From positions 124,001-188,000 of the forward strand of contig NZ_LMFO01000023.1 of assembly GCF_001426865.1 (NCBI RefSeq): a DNA stretch of 64,000 nt. The letters run 5' to 3'. The stretch's first letter is position 1. Each line of letters opens with the position of its first letter. The stretch comes from Paenibacillus sp. Root52 (GTDB taxonomy: Bacteria; Bacillota; Bacilli; Paenibacillales; Paenibacillaceae). A program made the translations under genes and the position numbers. Of the stretch, positions 45,762-53,739 are shown in pieces. The notes under the pieces were generated by a model. It ran no database searches. It was not told the origin of the DNA and saw only the letters and a program-made list of their open reading frames with translations.

Positions 45762-46718
45762 TTACTTATCAAAATTCACTTCTGGTGTTGTCAGTTTGTC
45801 ATAGAAATCAACAACCTTATCTTTATCTTCGGAAGACCGAAGTGCCATTGCAGAGCGAGGATGCTCGTCCAATGTACCTGTAATCATGTATGGCAGGATG
45901 TAACCCCACTCTTCTTTCTCACGAAGAGGCACCATCAATTGCTCCAATACACCCAGTACAGGACGCAAGTTGTATTTAGTTCCCTTCAGGTGAGCAACCA
46001 ACAATTCCGTTGGACAGTTCCCTGCAGCACGACCCATACCGTACACCGAAGCATCCAATAATTCCACACCAAGCTCTGCCGCTACAAGTGAATTGGAGAA
46101 TGCAAGCTGCATGTTATTGTGAGTGTGCACGCCAAGACGTTTGTTTGGAAGATGTGTTTTGAATTTCTCTACAAGGTACTTCACGTCATTATGATCCAAG
46201 CTTCCGTAGGAATCTACAATGTAAACAACGTCTACAGAGCTGTCTTTGATCATTTCGAATGCTTCCAGCAGTTCATTCTCCATGACATTAGACAAAGCCA
46301 TAATGTTAAGTGTCGTTTCGTAACCACGATCATGGAACGTTTGAACCAGCGCAAGCGCTTTGTCCACATCTTTGCTGTAGCAAGCCACACGGATCAGATC
46401 CAGCATGCTTTCGCTGCGTGGCAAAATGTCATTTTCGTCCACACGGCCAACGTCTACGAGTGCAGACAGTTTGGTGTTCCCTTTTTGCGGAATAACCTTG
46501 CGTAGGAAGTCATCATTCAGAAAACGCCAAGGGCCTGCATCTTCGGCACCCTTCAGCAGTTTAGGAGAGTTTTTATATCCAATTTCCATATAATCAACGC
46601 CTGCTTCATTCAATCCAGCATAGAGCTGTTGAACAAAGTCCACGCTAAAGTCCCAGTTATTAACCAACCCGCCATCCCGGATCGTACAATCTACAATTTT
46701 GCAATGATTTGTCTTCAT
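45762..46718 (-). CDS. HMGL-like/DRE-TIM aldolase domain protein
   Basis: 318 residues; AAAGGAG before the ATG. A TIM-barrel of the DRE-TIM metallolyase superfamily: CTIRDGGLVNNWDFS at the N-terminus replaces the usual D-x-T-x-R-D-G, VDSYGSL and GVHTHNNMQLAFSN supply the metal-binding His-x-His. The superfamily includes isopropylmalate synthase, HMG-CoA lyase and 4-hydroxy-2-oxovalerate aldolase. The variant start motif and short length fit a group labelled only 'aldolase catalytic domain'. Substrate unknown. Confidence 0.78.
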   Translation of the reverse strand: MKTNHCKIVDCTIRDGGLVNNWDFSVDFVQQLYAGLNEAGVDYMEIGYKNSPKLLKGAEDAGPWRFLNDDFLRKVIPQKGNTKLSALVDVGRVDENDILPRSESMLDLIRVACYSKDVDKALALVQTFHDRGYETTLNIMALSNVMENELLEAFEMIKDSSVDVVYIVDSYGSLDHNDVKYLVEKFKTHLPNKRLGVHTHNNMQLAFSNSLVAAELGVELLDASVYGMGRAAGNCPTELLVAHLKGTKYNLRPVLGVLEQLMVPLREKEEWGYILPYMITGTLDEHPRSAMALRSSEDKDKVVDFYDKLTTPEVNFDK

Positions 46719-46810
46719 TTGTCTGCTCCTTTTCTGACCAACTTGTGTATTCCTCTCATGATACTTGAACGTGACAAGAAAAGTAAAGGGATAAACGTGC
46801 TATTCTGTAA

Positions 46811-48106
46811 CTAGGACTTCCATATTTGATCCAATTCATTCATTTTAGTATTATCGGGCGCTTTCTTTCCATAACGCACAGCATTATACGCATCCGGCAA
46901 TATCGTAGATAACCTTTTATCCTCTTGTTTCGATCCCTCACGTTGAACAATCTCACCTGTTTCTAAAGGTGTCTGTGAACCTTCAATATGAACCCCACTA
47001 CGCGTAGCGCTGTTAATCCATTTTCGGTAGTAAAAACGAATTCGATCTCTGTCCTGCGTAGGGAGAGGTTCTTTCTTGCGGAACCAAGGCTTTCGAACCC
47101 TAGTCGGAGCTGCAAGTGTCTCACTAATATCCATATACTCCGTTGGTGGAGTCATCTTCTTGTCTTTGGAGTTCATCATGCCCTTCAAACGCTCCATAAG
47201 TCTGTGCAGTGCACCTTGCCCCCATCTCATCATAAACCATAGAATGACCAAGATCACGGCAATGAGAACCACCCAGCCAAGAATATCCCACAGTATAGAG
47301 GGCTCTGAGTTTCCTTCTGTCGTCTGTTCAGGCAACATGGGTGTATTCATGGGTTCCGCTGGCGGTATAGGTATTTCCTGCCCAGAAGTGTTCAATAAAC
47401 CTCTTATCCAAGCAAGTAAGCGATCACGCAAAGGACCTAACCAAGCAGCAAGGCTGGGAAATGCTCCAATAAGCCCGATTGTAATTAAAATCCACATTAA
47501 ACGCTGGCGATTAGCTCTCGCAAATTCCCGTAGAACCATCCTTCTTTTGCTATCATTTAGTATGGCTCGATCCATTTGTGAACTATACAAGGTTATCATC
47601 CAACCGGCGAAGCAAATTACGCCTGATACATATAGACTTGTCACATACGGCTGCAACAAATGAAACGGTTCACCCCAACTCGAAGCCACGCTCAGCAGAA
47701 TGGAACTAGACACCCCTACAAGCTGCAACCTCAACGTCGCGGTGGAACGGAGATATGGACCTGAGGTAAGTCCGATATAAGCAGAGATCATCCCCCACAC
47801 GCCAACTGTGTATAGTTCAAGCCATGGAAGAGATAACGTAAGGTTAGTCATTAGAAATATAAGTGCACCTAGTATAATAACTACACCCAAACGGGAGAAT
47901 GCATGACTCCCCAAGCGAGGAAGCCGATACTGAACGAGTACCGCTAATCCTGCAGTAATAATATAGTAGAACATTAGCGTATAAGGTAACGATCCCGTCG
48001 CGTAAAGTGAGGTGAGTGTCAAGATGGGATAGATATAGATACCGATTAACAGAGTTGCAACACACGAAAGCCCTAACTTACCCTTCGATGAGACGGAATC
48101 ATTCAT
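46811..48106 (-). CDS. Membrane protein with C-terminal DUF4129, no transglutaminase core
   Basis: 431 residues. Six or seven membrane segments in the first 225 residues, a Pro-rich outer loop (PIPPAEPMNTPMLPE), another membrane segment (VVLIAVILVILWFM), then a cytoplasmic C-terminus with the DUF4129 features RIRFYYRKWIN, TPLETGE and AYNAVRYGKK. In B. subtilis YebA and most relatives a transglutaminase-like domain sits in the outer loop; none is visible here. Third gene of a MoxR - DUF58 - this operon; its ATG overlaps the DUF58 stop by four bases. Confidence 0.75.
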   Translation of the reverse strand: MNDSVSSKGKLGLSCVATLLIGIYIYPILTLTSLYATGSLPYTLMFYYIITAGLAVLVQYRLPRLGSHAFSRLGVVIILGALIFLMTNLTLSLPWLELYTVGVWGMISAYIGLTSGPYLRSTATLRLQLVGVSSSILLSVASSWGEPFHLLQPYVTSLYVSGVICFAGWMITLYSSQMDRAILNDSKRRMVLREFARANRQRLMWILITIGLIGAFPSLAAWLGPLRDRLLAWIRGLLNTSGQEIPIPPAEPMNTPMLPEQTTEGNSEPSILWDILGWVVLIAVILVILWFMMRWGQGALHRLMERLKGMMNSKDKKMTPPTEYMDISETLAAPTRVRKPWFRKKEPLPTQDRDRIRFYYRKWINSATRSGVHIEGSQTPLETGEIVQREGSKQEDKRLSTILPDAYNAVRYGKKAPDNTKMNELDQIWKS

Positions 48107-49218
48107 GCACTCACCGCCTTGTTACTCGTTGTCACTTGCTCTACAGGAAGAATAGTTACACGATGTCCTTGTTCATGCAAACGTGAAATTTCATTCTCCA
48201 TGGCAGGAGACACATACGTTGTAATCAATAGATAACTTCTCACCTGCTGTGCTTCTTCATTCCACAATACCTCATCACGCAAGAACTGCTCCATGGGTAC
48301 CATACATTTCAATTCAATCTCAGCCATCGCTTCCAGCAATAACTCCAAATGAGGGCTACCATAGTCTGGTTCGATCCTTAATGGCTCATGTCCGCCGCTT
48401 ATTCGATAACCATTATGGGCAAAACCTGCAGGTAGACCACGCCCAATGGCATCCACAACTGCGGTTGCAGCATAACGAAGAGCTTGCTCGATCGTCTCGG
48501 GCTTAGTCACCACACTCCACATGTCTGCGGATTCCTGAATATTGACTACAATCCATGATTGCGGATCTGCTGTCCAGCCCTGCTTATACACCTGCAATTC
48601 CCCTGTACGTGCACTAGCTTTCCAGTGTATTCGATTCATGGGGTCACCCGCACCATACGGACGTACACCTAGGATCAGAAAAGGATCCTCCACAATCCAG
48701 CGGGACACCTCTACCTCTCCCTGCCATACTTGATAAATAGCCGGTAGATCCTCAGGCCGAATCAAGGAGGGGTACACAATCATGGAAAGATGCATGGGAA
48801 TAAGCTTGGAGGTACGCCATACTCCAAAAAGATCCCCACCTGTCATTGTAATGCTCTGCATCGTATATATCCCACGGCGACTGCACACCAGAGGATGCTT
48901 GCGTGTAATACGGGTAAACGGTTTCAAAGTAAAGATACTCTTATGATTCTGATAGATCTCACCTTGACTAATCGCCATACCTGAACCGGTACGGAAAACA
49001 AATGATCCTGGTAGCATGGCTTCAAGCCGAAGCCAAGGTACAGACACACGTTTCTCATTAGCTATGGTCTCTACCATCTCAAGCTCATCGCCAGCATAAC
49101 AGCGTGACTTACTAAACTGCCTTGAATACGTGAGCTTACGTAATGCAGAGCGCCCAAACCACAAGCCATGTATACCTATAACAATGCCGCCAACAACGAC
49201 TAACCATAGCAAATCCAT
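48103..49218 (-). CDS. DUF58 protein (VWA-like), MoxR partner
   Basis: 371 residues. One or two membrane segments at the N-terminus (LLWLVVVGGIVIGIHGLWFG), a beta-rich middle, then the DUF58 core VRPYGAGDPMNRIHWKASA (near residue 208). The C-terminal third resembles a von Willebrand type A fold. It starts 2 bases after the MoxR stop and overlaps the next gene by four bases, so all three are co-translated. These sets are thought to act in chaperone-like maturation of envelope proteins. Confidence 0.85.
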   Translation of the reverse strand: MDLLWLVVVGGIVIGIHGLWFGRSALRKLTYSRQFSKSRCYAGDELEMVETIANEKRVSVPWLRLEAMLPGSFVFRTGSGMAISQGEIYQNHKSIFTLKPFTRITRKHPLVCSRRGIYTMQSITMTGGDLFGVWRTSKLIPMHLSMIVYPSLIRPEDLPAIYQVWQGEVEVSRWIVEDPFLILGVRPYGAGDPMNRIHWKASARTGELQVYKQGWTADPQSWIVVNIQESADMWSVVTKPETIEQALRYAATAVVDAIGRGLPAGFAHNGYRISGGHEPLRIEPDYGSPHLELLLEAMAEIELKCMVPMEQFLRDEVLWNEEAQQVRSYLLITTYVSPAMENEISRLHEQGHRVTILPVEQVTTSNKAVSA

Positions 49219-49220
49219 AA

Positions 49221-50189
49221 TTATCGCCCACTGCCAGCAGTCATGTTCTCCGTCGGTACTTGAACGTTATTCAGAATATCCTGAATGATTCGCTCTGCCA
49301 TTCCTTCCTGCTGGCGCATTCGATTACGGAACACCAAGCGATGTGCAAGTACTGGCTCTGCTAAGCCTTTAATGTCGTCTGGTAGAACATAATCTCTGCC
49401 ATGCAAAGCAGCCCATGCTTGGCTCGCCTTAAGGAGAGCCTGCGCTCCTCGAGGACTAACTCCTAAGGACAGCTCTGGATGCTTGCGAGTTTCTTCTATG
49501 AGCTGGATGATATACGTCAGCAGATCCTCATCGATCTGTACAGACTTATAGGTCTGTTGAGCTTCAAGTAGCTGCTCACGCGTTATAATGCTCGATAGAT
49601 CAGCGACGGAACGACTTGCAACAGTACGTCTCAAAATCTCTACACTCTCACCTTCGGTAGGGTAGCCCATACGAATCTTCATCATAAACCGATCCATTTG
49701 CGCTTCTGGCAGAGGAAATGTTCCTTGGTTATCAATCGGATTTTGCGTCGCGATGACTATAAACGGGTGTTCAAGCTGTCTTGTGGAACCATCAATACTG
49801 ATCTGCCGTTCCTCCATACACTCCAATAAGCTGGACTGGGTTCGCGGCGTAGCACGATTGATCTCGTCCGCAAGTACAAGGTTAGCAAACAGTGGACCTG
49901 GTCTGAACTCGAAATCCCCTGTTTTCTGGTTAAAGAAATGAATACCTGTGAGATCCGACGGTAACAAGTCCGGTGTGAACTGGATGCGTTGGAATGTACA
50001 ATCAAGCGAAGCCGCAACTGACTTGGCTAGCATTGTTTTACCTGTACCTGGTACATCTTCAAGTAAGACATGACCTGAGGCAATAATGGCTGTTAACACC
50101 AGCTCCATCGTGTTCTCTTTCCCTACAATCACCTGACCCACATGATTCAACAGTTGTTTGTTCATCTGCTCCATTCCTTGAATATCCAT
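49221..50189 (-). CDS. MoxR-family AAA+ ATPase
   Basis: 322 residues from the ATG at 50189 (AAAGGTG eight bases before). Walker A HVLLEDVPGTGKTMLAKS near residue 45, Walker B LVLADEINRATPRTQSSLLE, sensor 1 IVIATQNPIDNQG and arginine finger region MKIRMGYPTEGE. MoxR ATPases are believed to act as chaperones that insert metal or assemble complexes with their VWA/DUF58 partners, which here follow directly. First gene of the three-gene operon. Confidence 0.92.
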   Translation of the reverse strand: MDIQGMEQMNKQLLNHVGQVIVGKENTMELVLTAIIASGHVLLEDVPGTGKTMLAKSVAASLDCTFQRIQFTPDLLPSDLTGIHFFNQKTGDFEFRPGPLFANLVLADEINRATPRTQSSLLECMEERQISIDGSTRQLEHPFIVIATQNPIDNQGTFPLPEAQMDRFMMKIRMGYPTEGESVEILRRTVASRSVADLSSIITREQLLEAQQTYKSVQIDEDLLTYIIQLIEETRKHPELSLGVSPRGAQALLKASQAWAALHGRDYVLPDDIKGLAEPVLAHRLVFRNRMRQQEGMAERIIQDILNNVQVPTENMTAGSGR

Positions 50190-50265
50190 TCGCAATTCAC
50201 CTTTCCTTCCATAAACTACATTTATGTATTCGCATTCATTTTAACTATAACCCTATTTAGTTTAA

Positions 50266-50313
50266 CAAAAAACAACAGGAATCGGCTAATTGACCAATTC
50301 CTGTTCGTTGTTT
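50266..50313 (-). terminator. Terminator after the histidine kinase gene
   Basis: AACAACGAACAGGAATT with AATTCCTG..GTTGTT arms and a T run (minus strand), between the kinase and the MoxR operon. Confidence 0.65.
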
Positions 50314-50325
50314 TCACCTTTAAAG

Positions 50326-51480
50326 TTACACAAGGGGCAGCATAATTTTAAACTGTGTGCCCTCCCCTTTTTTGCTATCCACAGAGATCGTGCCTCCATG
50401 ATTCTTAATAATGCGATAACTGACAGATAGCCCAAGTCCTGTGCCGCTTTCTTTTGTGGTAAAGAATGGATCGAACAAACGTACAAGCGTATTATGATCC
50501 ATTCCATGACCGTTATCCACGATAGAGATCTGAACAAATTTATTTTCCGTGCTGGTGGATATTCGAATTAAGCCAGGATGTTCTTCTCCTACATCTTCAA
50601 TTGCATCCATTGCATTTTTGACCATATTCAAAATAACCTGTTTAATCTGTTTCACATCGATCGAAACATTCAATGGCAATTCTGCTTCATCCAGGGTAAT
50701 CTCGCACCCCTTCATCAAGCCTTCGCTTTCAGTCAGCAAGACCACCTCTTTGAGCAAAGAGTCCACAGATATGATGGTTTTCTGGGGCGCTGACGGTTTG
50801 GAGGAATTCAGAAATTCGTAGATAATATCGTTGGCTCGATCGATTTCAGTTAGAATGATTCTGGCGTACTCGTCCTTCCCTAATTGCAACAAGTGCGGGC
50901 GTAGCAGCTGGATGAATCCCCGAATGGCTGTCAGTGGATTACGAATCTCATGAGCGATCGATGCAGAAATTCTCCCCAACATCGCAAGCTTGTCATTTTG
51001 ATAGGCCGTCTGTTCGATTTGTTTGTAGTCGGACACATCCTTAACACTGAACAGAAAATCCCCATCCATCTGATCTCCATAGGTAACCGTGACCAGCCAG
51101 TGCCTGCCATACTCATCAATCAGTTCATGATATCGCTTACGATGGAATATGGTTTCCCGATAAATACGTAAAATTTTCTTTTTCTTGAATCGGCTCATCT
51201 GGGGAAGATGCATCATTTGCATGAGTGTGCATCCGTTGAGCAGGCTCCGCGGGAGCTCCAACAATTTTGCCATCTGTACGTTAATAAACGTCAACACACC
51301 ATTGCTGTCAAACAACATAATACCGCTATCCAGGTGCTCCAGGACATTCTCATACTTGTTGTTATCCAGGGGTACAGGCGGAAAACCATTCGTTAATTGA
51401 GGGACTGTATCCTGAATTTCACTAATCACGTCAGGTTCCTCCTTTTCACGTAAATGATAAACTTGCCATTCGGACATCAT
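50326..51480 (-). CDS. PAS-containing sensor histidine kinase (sporulation-kinase type)
   Basis: 384 residues. No membrane segment. PAS domain about 45-155 (HLDSGIMLFDSNGVLTFINV), dimerisation/phosphoacceptor box SIAHEIRNPLTAIRGF with H177, and a complete ATPase domain: N box NMVKNAMDAI, G1 VDNGHGMD, F box FFTTKE, G2 GTGLGLSV. The architecture matches cytoplasmic phosphorelay kinases such as KinA or KinE of Bacillus; no response regulator is adjacent. No ribosome site precedes the ATG; instead it overlaps the stop of a short upstream frame by four bases (ATGA), implying coupled translation. Confidence 0.88.
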   Translation of the reverse strand: MMSEWQVYHLREKEEPDVISEIQDTVPQLTNGFPPVPLDNNKYENVLEHLDSGIMLFDSNGVLTFINVQMAKLLELPRSLLNGCTLMQMMHLPQMSRFKKKKILRIYRETIFHRKRYHELIDEYGRHWLVTVTYGDQMDGDFLFSVKDVSDYKQIEQTAYQNDKLAMLGRISASIAHEIRNPLTAIRGFIQLLRPHLLQLGKDEYARIILTEIDRANDIIYEFLNSSKPSAPQKTIISVDSLLKEVVLLTESEGLMKGCEITLDEAELPLNVSIDVKQIKQVILNMVKNAMDAIEDVGEEHPGLIRISTSTENKFVQISIVDNGHGMDHNTLVRLFDPFFTTKESGTGLGLSVSYRIIKNHGGTISVDSKKGEGTQFKIMLPLV

Positions 51481-51668
51481 ATCATCACAGAAACAGGAAG
51501 GGCCGATTTAAATTCTCTTACCGGAGCCCTTTCGTTAGGGGGCTGAGCCGAAAATATGGATGGTGCGTCCGGAACCCAAGCTGGTTTATCTCCGTAACCA
51601 ACAATCGATCCGGAAAACGATATACGTATGTTCCATTCTGACCTTGTCCTATTCCCATACACGAACAC
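51477..51668 (-). CDS. Candidate 63-residue protein coupled to the kinase
   Basis: GTG start at 51668 with GGAG six bases upstream, lying just inside a transcript that begins from the promoter at 51702-51731. The product reads VFVYGNRTRSEWNIRISF at its N-terminus and is rich in Ser, Pro and Arg, with no recognised domain and no membrane segment. Its stop overlaps the kinase start (ATGA), and the kinase lacks a ribosome site of its own. Both facts support translation. A longer reading from 51821 is excluded because it would begin inside a terminator and before the promoter. Confidence 0.5.
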   Translation of the reverse strand: MFVYGNRTRSEWNIRISFSGSIVGYGDKPAWVPDAPSIFSAQPPNERAPVREFKSALPVSVMI

Positions 51669-51701
51669 TTTTTGCTCCGCCTCTTTTGCAAGTCTGTTTT
51701 T

Positions 51702-51731
51702 ATCATAGACAAGTTTATAGAATGGAGTCAA
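51702..51731 (-). promoter_or_regulatory. Promoter of the kinase unit
   Basis: TTGACT and TATGAT (minus strand) with an 18-base spacer. Confidence 0.6.
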
Positions 51732-51799
51732 TCGGAGAAAGTGTCGAATGGAAATTTTTTTAAGAAAAACCTCGAAATTGCTAAGTTTGAATACACAAA

Positions 51800-51838
51800 A
51801 ACGAAGCTGATTCGCAAGCATAGCGAAAAAGCTTCGTT
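51800..51838. terminator. Hairpin terminator, both directions
   Basis: AACGAAGC/GCTTCGTT stem with T runs at both ends; ends the transcript of the 52491 gene on the minus strand. Confidence 0.7.
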
Positions 51839-52074
51839 TATTTTAAGTTATTAGAATGTATAAGTTTTCAGCGGAGCTGAACCATTCGATCATCGCAAGA
51901 AAAACTACAACTACATGCAGTCCGTCTTCTGTGAAGGTACGACGATAGACTTTTTTCTTATATTTCTTATAGACGTCGTTCGAAAAATCTCTATTGGATT
52001 CGCAGCGGCTTTTCGGCATCAATCTGATCCAACATGTCACGGATTTCAAGCGATAGCATATGCGTCAAAAAGAT

Positions 52075-52491
52075 CTATAAGCCACTTTTATTATGCTGGA
52101 TTTTGAGTCTGCGCTGGCTCATCACGGCTAATCGACGCTTGAGCTCACTTTCCCATTTCTCATCCTTCATTTCCTTCGCAAGTCGAAGCAGATCGAGCGA
52201 CATATCAATCTGGCGTTGCACAATGACCATAGCATCTTCGCTTTCGCGGTTTACACAATTTTCAAAGATAGCATCTTCGTCTTCTGTGACATAGTCTTGA
52301 AAATCAATCTCTGAAGCACCATCTCCATGTGCATACTCAGCAAGAATTTCATATTCATTTTCGACTTTGTAATGTACCTCGACCCGATGACATACCGGAC
52401 AAAACAGCAGGGGAACATTATGAACCTGGGTGCGGTAATGCTTCAGCGTGCCCTTAGTTCCCACCATACTTGCCCCACAACAGTAACTCAT
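52075..52491 (-). CDS. Zinc-cysteine (YgiT-like N-terminus) protein of unknown function
   Basis: 138 residues; AAGGAGGGTGAAC before the ATG. The first 40 residues carry a CC pair (MSYCCGAS) and CPVCHRVEVHY, a plausible zinc site as in YgiT-type fingers. A charged helical C-terminal half (RQIDMSLDLLRLAKEMKDE) follows. No toxin partner is next to it. Function unknown; resembles conserved Paenibacillus/Bacillus small proteins. Confidence 0.7.
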   Translation of the reverse strand: MSYCCGASMVGTKGTLKHYRTQVHNVPLLFCPVCHRVEVHYKVENEYEILAEYAHGDGASEIDFQDYVTEDEDAIFENCVNRESEDAMVIVQRQIDMSLDLLRLAKEMKDEKWESELKRRLAVMSQRRLKIQHNKSGL

Positions 52492-52785
52492 TTTTGTTCA
52501 CCCTCCTTATTACGTGTCGGGATTCAAAAGTGTGCAAATCACATCCCGTACACCTGTAGCACTTACCGAAAAGGGAATAGTTCCAACGGATTTCATATGC
52601 TTCATTATCTGAGAGCAATCATACCGGATAATTTACCGGGTTTCCATACCCTATTCGCCTTTATGCCCTTCAATTCCTCTTTCACGAGGATAAAATACTA
52701 TCATTCTTATAATACATCATTAACACGTTTCCATACGAATCTAAACATCTTTGGACAACTCCTTTTTCAATCCGAGAAAAAGGGT
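52492..52785. other. Intergenic stretch without a visible gene
   Basis: Upstream region of the zinc-cysteine gene. No convincing frame, repeat or conserved RNA leader was seen apart from the terminator that follows at its right end. Confidence 0.4.
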
Positions 52786-52822
52786 GCAAAAAGCCCTCAA
52801 TCCCGTGTGGGATGAGGGCTTG
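52786..52822 (-). terminator. Terminator after the peroxiredoxin gene
   Basis: AAGCCCTCATCCC/GGGATTGAGGGCTT stem with a T run on the minus strand. Confidence 0.8.
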
Positions 52823-52848
52823 AACCTGACGCGTTCAAGTTAACTGGC

Positions 52849-53388
52849 TTACAGGTTCGTGTCGCCTGGTTTCCAGTTCATTGCACACAATCCGCCGGAT
52901 TGCAGTGCTTGCAGTACACGAAGTGTTTCTTCAACACTACGACCTACATCATTGTGGTTAACTACTTGGTATTTCAATTCGCCTTCTGGATCGATGATGA
53001 ACAAGCCGCGCAATGCAACGCCTTCTTCTTCGATCAGAACGCCGTAATCTTTAGCCACTTGCTTCGTGATATCAGAAGCGAGCGGGAAGTTCAATTGACC
53101 CAGACCATTGCTGTCTACAGGTGTGTTGATCCAAGCTTTGTGGCTGTGTACAGAGTCCACGCTCACGCCAAGGATTTCAGTATCCAAAGCTTTGAATTGC
53201 TCTGCAGCAACGCTCAAAGCTGTAATTTCAGTTGGGCACACAAATGTGAAGTCCAAAGGATAAAAGAAGAATACAAGCCATTTGCCACGGTAATCAGACA
53301 GTTTCACGGAACCGAAATCTTGTCCGTCTCCTGATACTGTTTCCATTGCGAAATCTGGTGCTGGTCTACCAACCAAACGTTCTGCCAT
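52849..53388 (-). CDS. Typical 2-Cys peroxiredoxin (AhpC/TSA family)
   Basis: 179 residues from the ATG at 53388, preceded by AAAGGAGGA. Peroxidatic C51 in PLDFTFVCPTE and resolving C168 in GGLCAMNWKPGD, the pattern of 2-Cys peroxiredoxins. It reduces hydrogen peroxide, organic peroxides or peroxynitrite with electrons from thioredoxin or AhpF; no ahpF lies next to it. A perfect PerR box lies upstream, so peroxide should induce it. Whether it is AhpC proper or a Bcp2-like paralogue cannot be decided here. Confidence 0.93.
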   Translation of the reverse strand: MAERLVGRPAPDFAMETVSGDGQDFGSVKLSDYRGKWLVFFFYPLDFTFVCPTEITALSVAAEQFKALDTEILGVSVDSVHSHKAWINTPVDSNGLGQLNFPLASDITKQVAKDYGVLIEEEGVALRGLFIIDPEGELKYQVVNHNDVGRSVEETLRVLQALQSGGLCAMNWKPGDTNL

Positions 53389-53511
53389 AACTAAAAATTC
53401 CTCCTTTGGGATTATGTAAGCATCCATATGGATTGCTCATCATCAGGTAGAAACGCAAGCGTCTCTCCTGTCATTAAATAGATTTGATACTTGATAACAA
53501 GTACAAGTAAA

Positions 53512-53540
53512 ATGTTATCATCCGGACTTCTCAAAGTCAA
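53512..53540 (-). promoter_or_regulatory. Promoter of the peroxiredoxin gene
   Basis: TTGACT and TAACAT (minus strand) with a 17-base spacer. A 16-base palindrome TACTTGATAACAAGTA (53488-53503) lies at the presumed start of the transcript. Confidence 0.6.
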
Positions 53541-53559
53541 GATTATAAACATTATTTTT

Positions 53560-53574
53560 TTATAATAATTATAA
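53560..53574. promoter_or_regulatory. PerR box (operator)
   Basis: TTATAATTATTATAA matches the published Bacillus PerR consensus (TTATAAT-N-ATTATAA) at every position. It lies 20 bases upstream of the -35 element of the peroxiredoxin promoter. Confidence 0.82.
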
Positions 53575-53608
53575 ATAAGGATTTTTCGTGCCAAAATCAT
53601 CATACTCA

Positions 53609-53669
53609 TGTTCAAAAAGAGCGGATGTCGTCAGGCACCCTTCGTAATCAAAAGTGGACTTTTTGAACA
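53609..53669 (-). repeat. Dispersed palindromic repeat, complete copy
   Basis: 61 bases bounded by an 11-bp inverted repeat TGTTCAAAAAG/CTTTTTGAACA. The inside (minus strand) reads TCCACTTTTGATTACGAAGG then GTGCCTGACGACATCCGCT. Related copies lie at 8113-8160 and 33518-33543. No ORF. It resembles a small intergenic repeat or MITE-like element. Confidence 0.6.
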
Positions 53670-53682
53670 ACCTCATACAGGA

Positions 53683-53723
53683 ACAGCCCTCTGTATCTTC
53701 CATAATAGGAGACAAAGGGCTGT
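53683..53723 (-). terminator. Hairpin after leuB
   Basis: ACAGCCCT/AGGGCTGT stem with a 25-base loop; only a weak T run follows, so termination is likely but not certain. Confidence 0.5.
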
Positions 53724-53739
53724 CTTGTTGATCGTATAA

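Noticed and set aside
51477-51821. 114-codon reading of the ORF before the kinase
   Set aside because: Its ATG lies inside a terminator and upstream of the promoter at 51702-51731; only the 63-codon form fits.
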